Positions 6,417 to 12,271 of a DNA stretch of 14,127 bases are shown one piece after another. The notes beneath the pieces were generated by a model. The model was given only the letters and a program-made list of their open reading frames with translations. It made no database searches and was not told the DNA's origin. The stretch comes from Sphingomonadaceae bacterium (GTDB taxonomy: Bacteria > Pseudomonadota > Alphaproteobacteria > Sphingomonadales > Sphingomonadaceae), in assembly GCA_013821585.1 (NCBI GenBank), contig JACDGO010000019.1:1-14127 (forward strand). Reading direction: 5' to 3'. How positions within the stretch are numbered: position 1 is the first letter of the stretch; the number at the start of each line of letters is the position of its first letter. A program made the position numbers and the translations under genes.

Positions 6417-7279
6417 GGCTGCATCTCCCGCACCGCCACTTCGCGCCGAACCGCTTCAGGATCGGCGTCGGCGGGCGCGAACACGCGCCGACCGTCCGCC
6501 AGTTCGACCTCCATCATACCGTCGGGTTTTGGCAGCAGATCGGCGAGAAGCGATGGTTCACCGCTGCGATCGGAGCGCGTTTCCACAACACGGACCGGCA
6601 CCAGGACAGCGGGCTTTTCCTTCCCGAAGCCGAACTGGTCGCGCCATCTGAACAGCACGCTGGTGGCGATCCCATGAGCGCGACCGACCGACGAGACGCT
6701 TTCGCCGTGCCGCTCGGTCTCGAGCAGCAGCGCGATCTTTTGCTCCATCGTATAGCGCCGCCGCGTTGCGCGTTTGGGCGGTTCGGCTTCCGCTTCGATC
6801 GCCGCTGTCAAGACCTTCGCGCACTCCATTTCCTTCGTCCTAGTGCTTATATTTGTGCTTATCAGCGGCAGCGCCGACGGATGCAGCAGCGCCCGCCAGT
6901 CGATCACGACCTCCTCGGATTCGAGCAGATTGCGCCAGCGTTTGAGGCTGTGGGGCGACAGCCGCAGCGCCGCAGTATAGTCCCTCAAGTGCAGGCCCGA
7001 CCACTGCCACGCCTCGACATGCATCGCCCAGAACGCCTGCGTCGCCTGGCGCCGCCGGTCCGGCGAGATCGGCCGGTGTCGGCGGCGAGAAGCCAGTTTT
7101 CGCTGGGTTTTTTCCTCCTCCCAGTCGGTCAGCTCACGCCGCCATTTAGTGAAGGTCCAACGCGTCAGGCCGTGTTGGTGGCAGTATTTGGTCACCGTCA
7201 GACCGCTCTTCCGATGCGCCTCGATATGAACCAGCCACCACGACCGCTTGGCCGCATTGTCGAACAGTCGTCGCCCCAT
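6413..7279 (-). CDS. tnpA: IS66 TnpA, unusually long
   Basis: 288 aa, roughly twice the length of most IS66 TnpA proteins. The C-terminal half is standard: a helix-turn-helix transposase domain (RRRYTMEQKIALLLETERHG ... GIATSVLFRWRDQFG, residues about 189-235) and the conserved tail MMEVELADGRRVFAPADADP. The N-terminal 160 residues hold two more helix-turn-helix-like stretches, SGLTVTKYCHQHGLTRWTFTKWR (about 25-47) and SGLHLRDYTAALRLSPHSLKRWR. ATG 7279 has a good ribosome site, GAGGTGGG, just upstream on the minus strand. This argues that the long form is the translated one. It probably binds the element ends; triplicated DNA-binding units would be an unusual variant. Confidence 0.9.
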   Translation of the reverse strand: MGRRLFDNAAKRSWWLVHIEAHRKSGLTVTKYCHQHGLTRWTFTKWRRELTDWEEEKTQRKLASRRRHRPISPDRRRQATQAFWAMHVEAWQWSGLHLRDYTAALRLSPHSLKRWRNLLESEEVVIDWRALLHPSALPLISTNISTRTKEMECAKVLTAAIEAEAEPPKRATRRRYTMEQKIALLLETERHGESVSSVGRAHGIATSVLFRWRDQFGFGKEKPAVLVPVRVVETRSDRSGEPSLLADLLPKPDGMMEVELADGRRVFAPADADPEAVRREVAVREMQP

Positions 7280-7336
7280 CCACCCACCTCACCATTAGCT
7301 CGGAGGCGATATGGGCATCCACGGAAATGGAGAACA

Positions 7337-7359
7337 ACGTGCGAACATCGGACGGTTAC
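7337..7359 (-). repeat. IS66 right terminal inverted repeat
   Basis: Reads GTAACCGTCCGATG... on the minus strand. Pairs with 4439-4461, 19 of 23 positions. Confidence 0.9.
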
Positions 7360-7367
7360 GGTGGGAG
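7360..7367 (+). repeat. IS66 target-site duplication, right copy
   Basis: GGTGGGAG, identical to 4431-4438. Confidence 0.95.
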
Positions 7368-7387
7368 AAGAAGTGACGGCAAGATAA

Positions 7388-7489
7388 AGCGAGGTTCCTC
7401 GCTACCGGAACTTCGTTCCTAAGTGTTTGTCTGCACATTGTTTTTTGGCGTTGCGCGGCACCGTCCGCGAGGTGAGTGGGTGGCACTCA
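7388..7489 (+). other. Clustered hairpins upstream of the relaxase, candidate oriT
   Basis: Four inverted repeats lie in 102 bases: AGCGAGG/CCTCGCT (7388-7394, 7397-7403), GGAAC/GTTCC (7407-7411, 7415-7419), CGCGG/CCGCG (7454-7458, 7465-7469) and TGAGTG/CACTCA (7473-7478, 7484-7489). GTTCC at 7394-7398 could alternatively pair with GGAAC at 7407-7411. Transfer origins usually lie just upstream of the relaxase gene and contain such repeats next to the nick site. No known nick motif was recognised, so the assignment rests on position and structure. The rest of 7368-7652 holds no gene that I can support. Confidence 0.4.
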
Positions 7490-7652
7490 AGCCATTTTCT
7501 CGTTTGTTATCAATGCTTCGACATGCACCATCCATGATGTGCCTCAAATCCAGTCCCGCCGTTTGCCGCCGTTCACAAGTCTTTCTACGCCACGGCCCTA
7601 CGCCTCGACTTACTGTCTTGCGTCGCTGATTTCATCTCTCAATCGTCGCGCC

Positions 7653-9740
7653 ATGACACGCGACGATGACAGCTTTCGCATCCGTCCCGGTAAGGTTCGC
7701 GACCAAGGGGCGACTCGTTTGCCACGGGCAGTCCGTGCGCGTCCCAACACCTTCGTTGGCGAGGTGCATCAGGCCATCCGCCGGGCGGGCGGCAACCCCA
7801 ACCGGCTGGCCGGGACGGGGAAGGGAAGCGGGCGGTTCAACGCGCGCGGGCGGGGCGCTCAAATCGCGGCGGGTTTGAAGGGCCGGAACGGGTGGAGCCG
7901 GGACGGGAGCGGCGTCCGCACCCGCTCGCGCCGGGTGGCGGTGAAGGCCCGCGTGGTGAAACTCAATCCGCAGCGCGGTGCCGCGCGCGGGCGGCAGTTC
8001 GTCAGCGGCAAGGCGGTAGACGCGCACCTTCGCTATCTGGAGCGCGATGGCGTCACCCGCGACGGCGAAAAGGGTCAGGTCTATTCCGCCGACAAGGACA
8101 TCGCCGATGGCCCGGCGTTCCTCGACCGGGGCCGCGAGGATCGCCACCAATTCCGCTTCATCGTTTCCGCAGAGGAAGGCGTGGAGCTGTCCGACCTTCG
8201 TTCGACCACCCGCGACCTGATGACCCAGATGGAGGCGGACCTGGGAACCAAGCTCGACTGGATCGCGGTCGATCACCACAATACCGGCCATCCTCACACA
8301 CACATCCTGATGCGCGGCGTGACCGACGACGGCAGGATGCTCAACATCGCCGGGGATTACATCGCCCACGGCGTCCGCGAACGTGCGAGCGAGATCGTCA
8401 CCCTGGAGCTGGGCCGTCAGACCGAGCAGGAGGTCAGCCGTCAGCTTCAGCGCGAGGTGGACGCCGAACGCTTCACCCGGCTCGACCGGATGCTGATCGC
8501 GGCGCAGGAGCGCGACGAGTTCTCCGATCTGCGTCCCGACAGGGACGTGCTCGAAACCGCCCGGCAGAACCGGGCGCTGCTGATCGAGCGCGCCCGCAAG
8601 CTGGAGCGCATGGGGCTGGCGACAGAGCATACGCCGGGCATTTGGACGATATCGCCCCGCGCCGAACCGATGCTTCGCGAGCTGGGCACGCGCGGCGACA
8701 TCATCAAGACCATGCACCAGGCGCTGGAGCGCGAGGGGATCGCAGGGCAGCGGGCATACGCGGGCTACACCGTGCATCGTGCTATCCCGACGGAACGCAT
8801 AGTCGGTCGCGTCATCGCCAAGGGGCTGGGCGGTGATGAGCTGGGCGAGCGGATGGGCCTCACCATCGACGGCGTGGACGGGCGGGTCCATCACCTTGAG
8901 GTTCCGGCGACAAGTACCGAGGGCATCGGACGAGGCAGCATCGTTGCAGTGGAGCCGCCGCCGAGCACCCCGCGCGCCGCCGATCGCAACATCCTCGCCG
9001 TAACCGATGCGAACGGTATCTACAGTCCAGCGGCGCACCGTGAACAGGCGCTGGCACGGCTCGGAGCCGATGACGCCGACGCCTATGTCCGCAGCCACGT
9101 CCGCCGCCTGGAGGCGCTGCGCCGCGCCGGGATCGTCGAGCGCGTCCATGCCGAGCACTGGACCATTCCCGGCGACCTGCCCCAACGCGGGCTGGCCTAT
9201 GATCGCCAGCGGTTCGGCAATGGCCCGCGTATCGACGAGCTGTCCCACCTGCCACTTGATCGGCAGGTGCGCCATGACGGCGCGACATGGCTCGACCGCA
9301 CCATGCTCGGCAGCGGGCGTGAGACCATGCCCCACACCGGCTTTGGCGGCGACGTGCGCAAGGCTTGGGATGCCCGAAAGCAGGCGCTCGCCGACATGGG
9401 CTATGTCCGCGATCTTGGCGGCGGCAAGTTCCGCGCGCCGACCGACCTGATCGAAAAGCTGGAAAGCGCCGAGATCAATCGCTCGGGCAAGAAGTTCGCC
9501 GCCGAACGCGGTCTCGACTGGCAGCCCACCGGAGCAGGCGATCATGTATCAGGAAAGCTCGTCGGCCAGGCCCAGCTCACCAGCGGGCGGTTCGCCATGA
9601 TCGACAATGGCCTAGGGTTCCAGCTCGTGCCGTGGAACGACACCCTCGCCAAGCGGCTTGGCCAGCAAGTTGAGGGTATCCCCATGCCGGGCGGCGGCAT
9701 CGACTGGACGCTCGGGCGGCAACGCGGGCTTGGGATTTGA
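7653..9740 (+). CDS. rlxS: Relaxase/mobilization nuclease, RlxS type
   Basis: 695 aa. The start MTRDDDSFRIRPGKVRDQG at ATG 7653 is the usual opening of this family. The frame extends upstream to a GTG at 7476, but that extension looks non-coding. A basic N-terminal region (residues 20-115) is followed by the relaxase core: AHLRYLERDG with Tyr 128 as candidate nicking tyrosine, HQFRFIVSAEEG, and the metal-binding triad HPHTHI (His 213, 215, 217) after DHHNTG. The remaining 450 residues match the DUF3363-like body of such relaxases. It would nick oriT, stay bound to the 5' end and pilot the strand into a recipient with help from a type IV secretion system. No coupling protein or secretion gene is in the window. 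No clear ribosome site precedes the ATG. It converges on the transporter operon with only 12 bases between stop codons. Confidence 0.93.
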   Translation: MTRDDDSFRIRPGKVRDQGATRLPRAVRARPNTFVGEVHQAIRRAGGNPNRLAGTGKGSGRFNARGRGAQIAAGLKGRNGWSRDGSGVRTRSRRVAVKARVVKLNPQRGAARGRQFVSGKAVDAHLRYLERDGVTRDGEKGQVYSADKDIADGPAFLDRGREDRHQFRFIVSAEEGVELSDLRSTTRDLMTQMEADLGTKLDWIAVDHHNTGHPHTHILMRGVTDDGRMLNIAGDYIAHGVRERASEIVTLELGRQTEQEVSRQLQREVDAERFTRLDRMLIAAQERDEFSDLRPDRDVLETARQNRALLIERARKLERMGLATEHTPGIWTISPRAEPMLRELGTRGDIIKTMHQALEREGIAGQRAYAGYTVHRAIPTERIVGRVIAKGLGGDELGERMGLTIDGVDGRVHHLEVPATSTEGIGRGSIVAVEPPPSTPRAADRNILAVTDANGIYSPAAHREQALARLGADDADAYVRSHVRRLEALRRAGIVERVHAEHWTIPGDLPQRGLAYDRQRFGNGPRIDELSHLPLDRQVRHDGATWLDRTMLGSGRETMPHTGFGGDVRKAWDARKQALADMGYVRDLGGGKFRAPTDLIEKLESAEINRSGKKFAAERGLDWQPTGAGDHVSGKLVGQAQLTSGRFAMIDNGLGFQLVPWNDTLAKRLGQQVEGIPMPGGGIDWTLGRQRGLGI

Positions 9741-9752
9741 CCTCCGCACCCT

Positions 9753-10364
9753 TCAGACCGCTGCCCGGTGTTCCTTGCGTGCCGCTTCCCACACTTCACG
9801 CGCGGCGTCGGCATTCACGAGGGCGATTGCCAGACCCACGATCATGTCAGGCCACGCCGAACGCCACAGGAACGCCGTGACAAGCGCCGCGAGAACGATG
9901 GCGACGTTAGCGAACGCGTCGTTGCGCGCGGACAGGAAAGCCGCCTTGGTCAGGCTGCCGCTATGACGGCGGTAGCGCGCCAGCATGAAGGCGCAGGTCA
10001 GATTGACGGCGAGCGCGCCCAGTGCCGCCAGCGACAGCGGCAACGGATCGGGCGCGACCGGCGTGTTGAACTTCCCCCAAGCCGTCCAGAGCGTCGCGAT
10101 GCCGGGGACGAGAAGGATCGCGGCGAGTGCCATGCCGACCCGCGCCCGGCTCGTCGCGCTCCAGGCGAGCGCGGCCACGATCAGCAGGTTGACCGAAGCG
10201 TCTTCGAGAAAATCGACCGAATCCGCGAACAGCGACACAGACCCGATGGCGGTCGCAACTGCGAACTCGACGCCGAAGTACGCCAGGTTGAGAAGGGCAA
10301 CGATAAACACGACACGCCGCAGCGCGGGGTCATCAGTCTCGGATTCCTGATTTTCGTCCACCAT
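9753..10364 (-). CDS. Short cation-diffusion-facilitator-like transporter
   Basis: 203 aa with about six hydrophobic segments (for example VVFIVALLNLAYFGVEFAVA and LPLSLAALGALAVNLTCAFM). The second carries FADSVDFLEDASVNLL and the fifth SARNDAFANVAIVLAAL. These correspond to the metal-site helices 2 and 5 of CDF exporters, with Asp 51, Asp 55 and Asp 149 as likely ligands. The His usual in helix 5 is replaced. The cytoplasmic C-terminal domain of ordinary CDF proteins (about 300 aa) is absent, so this is a membrane-domain-only form. It probably exports a divalent metal in exchange for protons; the metal is unknown. GGAG lies five bases before the ATG. It follows the TauE-type gene by 9 bases on the same strand, so the two form an operon. 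Confidence 0.82.
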   Translation of the reverse strand: MVDENQESETDDPALRRVVFIVALLNLAYFGVEFAVATAIGSVSLFADSVDFLEDASVNLLIVAALAWSATSRARVGMALAAILLVPGIATLWTAWGKFNTPVAPDPLPLSLAALGALAVNLTCAFMLARYRRHSGSLTKAAFLSARNDAFANVAIVLAALVTAFLWRSAWPDMIVGLAIALVNADAAREVWEAARKEHRAAV

Positions 10365-10373
10365 CCGTCTCCG

Positions 10374-11162
10374 TCACGACCCTAGGACGCCGGCGACGAG
10401 AGCCGTGCCGATCGCCAGCATCAGCGTCGCCACGATCACCCGGACGACCCCGATCGTCGCCTTCTTGAGGTGACGCACGCCGAGAAATGCGCCCGCGAAC
10501 GCGCACAGCGTCCCGACGCCGACCAGCGCCCAGCCATGACCATCGAGTCCGATGCCATCCGCGCCAAAGCTGGCAGCGTAGGTCGGCAGGCGGGCGATAT
10601 CGATCAGGATGGCGATGAGCACACCCGTCGCGATGAACCGCGCCGGGTCCAGCCCGGACTTCAGCAGGAACATCGACCGAAACGCGCCCTGCTGGCCCGT
10701 GAGGCCGCCGACGAAGCCAGTGATAACCCCGCCGAACGGCATTAGCCGGGGCGGCGCTGCCAGCCGCTGGAACCAAGGCTGCAGTTCTAGCAACGCGAAT
10801 ACGATCATCAGGCCGCCGATGGTGACGCCTGCGGCGGTGGGACCAAACTCGCGTCCGCCCGCGCTCCAGACAAAGACTTGCGACGTGCCGCCCAGCCGCC
10901 CGAGGGCCCAAGCGCCAGCGATAGCGGCTGGAATCGCTGGAAGGCCGAACCGGGCGACCGTTCCCCAATCAGCCTGCTTCCACAGCAATGTTCCTTTGAA
11001 CAGGTTGTTGAGCAGATGGACCGCCCCCGTTGCGGCGACCGCCACCTCGACCGGAAAGAAGATCGCGAAGGCCGGGAGCAGCACGGTTCCCAGCCCGAAA
11101 CCGGAGTAGAGCGTTAATCCCGAGGCGAGGATGGCGGTAAGGCCGATGACGACGAAGTCCAT
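10374..11162 (-). CDS. TauE/SafE-family membrane permease
   Basis: 262 aa from ATG 11162 (MDFVVIGLTAILASGLTLYS). A longer frame to 11240 would add 26 hydrophilic residues and overlap the higBA promoter, so it is disfavoured. The protein shows about eight hydrophobic helices in the two-fold repeat typical of the TauE/SafE family: GFGLGTVLLPAFAIFFPVEVAVA in the first half and GGVITGFVGGLTGQQGAFRS in the second. The family exports sulfite, sulfoacetate or related anions across the inner membrane; the substrate here cannot be told from sequence. It is the first gene of a two-gene operon with the CDF-like transporter. It is divergent from higBA, with about 100 bases between start codons. Confidence 0.85.
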   Translation of the reverse strand: MDFVVIGLTAILASGLTLYSGFGLGTVLLPAFAIFFPVEVAVAATGAVHLLNNLFKGTLLWKQADWGTVARFGLPAIPAAIAGAWALGRLGGTSQVFVWSAGGREFGPTAAGVTIGGLMIVFALLELQPWFQRLAAPPRLMPFGGVITGFVGGLTGQQGAFRSMFLLKSGLDPARFIATGVLIAILIDIARLPTYAASFGADGIGLDGHGWALVGVGTLCAFAGAFLGVRHLKKATIGVVRVIVATLMLAIGTALVAGVLGS

Positions 11163-11213
11163 TTCCGACCCTAGCCAATTGGCTCGCCTCTCGTCGACGA
11201 CCATGAACGGGCC

Positions 11214-11241
11214 TTGCAAATGAACCATCGTGTGGTACATA
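11214..11241 (+). promoter_or_regulatory. Candidate higBA promoter with inverted-repeat operator
   Basis: TTGCAA (11214-11219) and TACATA (11236-11241) are spaced by 16 bases, a fair -35/-10 pair. ACCA/TGGT (11224-11227, 11233-11236) forms a small inverted repeat inside the spacer and touching the -10. That is a sensible place for HigA autorepression. HigB's ATG lies 21 bases after the -10. Confidence 0.45.
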
Positions 11242-11262
11242 GCCCCATACCGGAGTTATCGG

Positions 11263-11559
11263 ATGATCGTGAGCTTTCGGGATCGCTGGTTGCGAGACTT
11301 CTTCGTGGACGATGTCCGGTCCCGCAAAATCCCGCCAGACCTCGAAAGCCGCGTCTTTCGCAAGCTCCAGATGATCGACGATGCGACGACGGATCAGGAT
11401 TTGCGCGTTCCGCCGAGCAACCATTTCGAGAAGCTGCGGGGCCAGCTTGAGGCGTTCCATTCGATCCGCGTCAACAAGCAGTGGCGGCTGATTTTCCGAT
11501 GGGACGGCAGCAAGGGCGAGGCAAGCGAAGTATATCTGGACGACCACAGCTACGATTGA
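11263..11559 (+). CDS. higB: HigB-type toxin (RelE/ParE superfamily)
   Basis: 98 aa starting MIVSFRDRWLRDFFVDD. GGAG at 11252-11255 is the ribosome site and decides this start over a GTG further upstream at 11230. Family hallmarks: IPPDLESRVFRKLQMIDDAT, the PPSNHFEKLRGQLEAFHSIR block and the core strand NKQWRLIFRWDG, ending in EVYLDDHSYD. HigB toxins are ribosome-dependent mRNA interferases that cleave translated mRNA in the cytoplasm. As usual for this family the toxin gene comes first, and its TGA is part of the higA ribosome site. On a mobile element such a pair typically stabilises inheritance. Confidence 0.94.
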   Translation: MIVSFRDRWLRDFFVDDVRSRKIPPDLESRVFRKLQMIDDATTDQDLRVPPSNHFEKLRGQLEAFHSIRVNKQWRLIFRWDGSKGEASEVYLDDHSYD

Positions 11560-11568
11560 GGTGAAGCC

Positions 11569-11877
11569 ATGTTGATGACCAAGCGCAAGCCGGTGAGCGT
11601 CGGCGAGATACTGACCGAGGAGTTCATGACGCCGATGGGGCTGACCCAGGCGGCGCTGGCCGATGCGATGGGCGTGCAGCGCAAGCACGTCAACGAGCTG
11701 TGCAACGACCGCCGCAACATCACCGCTGCGACCGCGCTAATCCTTTCGCGTGTGTTCGGTAACAGCCCGGATTTCTGGCTCAACGTCCAGCGGCGCAATG
11801 ATCTTTGGGAGGCAATGCACAGCCCGAAGGAGCGGCAGCGTATCGACCGTGCGAAGCCCTTGAAGGAAGCGGCGTGA
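11569..11877 (+). CDS. higA: HigA-type antitoxin
   Basis: 102 aa with a helix-turn-helix of the Xre type at residues about 25-60 (GLTQAALADAMGVQRKHVNE), then the diagnostic NSPDFWLNVQ segment and a short acidic/basic tail. It binds and neutralises HigB, and with it represses the operon promoter. GAGGTG overlaps the higB stop, and the ATG lies 9 bases after that stop, so the two are co-translated. Nothing suggests truncation. ATG 11569 is followed by a second Met at codon 3, which could also serve as start. Confidence 0.94.
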   Translation: MLMTKRKPVSVGEILTEEFMTPMGLTQAALADAMGVQRKHVNELCNDRRNITAATALILSRVFGNSPDFWLNVQRRNDLWEAMHSPKERQRIDRAKPLKEAA

Positions 11878-11929
11878 CCGCCGCTGCTTCGATGCGGGCA
11901 CCGGCGGCCGTCGCGCGCCTGTATTCGCG

Positions 11930-11956
11930 CGCCAGAGCCCGAAGCGCACTCTGGCG
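11930..11956. terminator. Inverted repeat downstream of higA
   Basis: CGCCAGAG (11930-11937) and CTCTGGCG (11949-11956) form a perfect 8-bp stem with an 11-base loop, 53 bases after the higA stop. No T-run follows, so factor-independent termination is uncertain; it could be a protein-binding site instead. Confidence 0.35.
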
Positions 11957-12004
11957 TAGTTATGGTCGGTTCCGTCGTTCGGGTCCTGGCCCGATGCTGG
12001 CGGG

Positions 12005-12256
12005 ATGGCGGAGCGACAGGATCACCAACGCGACACGATCGAGCCACGCCGGCCGATGGGGGCCGCGCCGCTCGATCTCTACAACTATGCTGAGGCTTTC
12101 CGAGCGCCCGCCAAGCGGAAGCGTCATCGTGGAGCTGGACGGCTTCGTGTCACCGACGATTGGCCGGAGGTCATGCCCGTCACCAAGGCCGAGGCTCGCG
12201 TCATCGAAGCCTATTTCGGCGACATCCTCGATGAGCTGTTCGGGCCGCTTCCGTAA
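12005..12256 (+). CDS. Unrecognised 83-aa protein preceding the recombinase
   Basis: Starts MAERQDHQRDTIEPRRPMGA and ends in an acidic helical tail (TKAEARVIEAYFGDILDELF). I do not recognise a named domain. The middle is basic (APAKRKRHRG), so DNA binding is possible. ATG 12005 is the only ATG in the frame after TAG at 11957-11959. Its ribosome site (GGCGGG directly before) is weak. The stop lies 15 bases before the recombinase ATG, so the two genes are almost certainly one operon. Small basic proteins next to serine integrases can be recombination directionality factors. That is a reasonable guess with no homology evidence here. Confidence 0.65.
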   Translation: MAERQDHQRDTIEPRRPMGAAPLDLYNYAEAFRAPAKRKRHRGAGRLRVTDDWPEVMPVTKAEARVIEAYFGDILDELFGPLP

Positions 12257-12271
12257 GACGGGAGACCGGCC

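Larger units (their letters stand above)
4439..7359 (-). mobile_element. Complete IS66-family insertion sequence (2921 bp)
   Basis: The left end 4439-4461 (GTATCCGTCCGGTC...) and the reverse complement of the right end 7337-7359 (GTAACCGTCCGATG...) match at 19 of 23 positions. Both begin GTA, as is usual for IS66 ends. The element is flanked by the perfect 8-bp duplication GGTGGGAG. Inside, on the minus strand, lie tnpA, tnpB and tnpC in the standard order, all with intact frames. The tnpC stop codon starts on the last base of the left inverted repeat. With intact ends, genes and target duplication, the copy is probably recent and potentially active. It sits between the DUF4062 gene and the relaxase region without disrupting a recognised gene. 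Confidence 0.95.

Noticed and set aside
4425..6677. 750-codon plus-strand open frame
   Set aside because: It is antisense to IS66 tnpC and tnpB, which match their families along their full length. The product is Arg/Asp-rich without any recognisable domain; the open frame is a by-product of high GC.
7476..7652. Upstream extension of the relaxase frame from GTG 7476
   Set aside because: The added 59 residues look non-coding, overlap the hairpin cluster, and the family start MTRDDDSFRIRPGK is at 7653.
7632..9545. 637-codon minus-strand open frame
   Set aside because: It lies antisense to the relaxase gene, which has clear motifs; no domain is recognisable in the antisense product.
10333..10968. 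211-codon minus-strand frame
   Set aside because: It is another frame within the TauE/SafE gene, with an Arg-rich composition typical of shadow frames.
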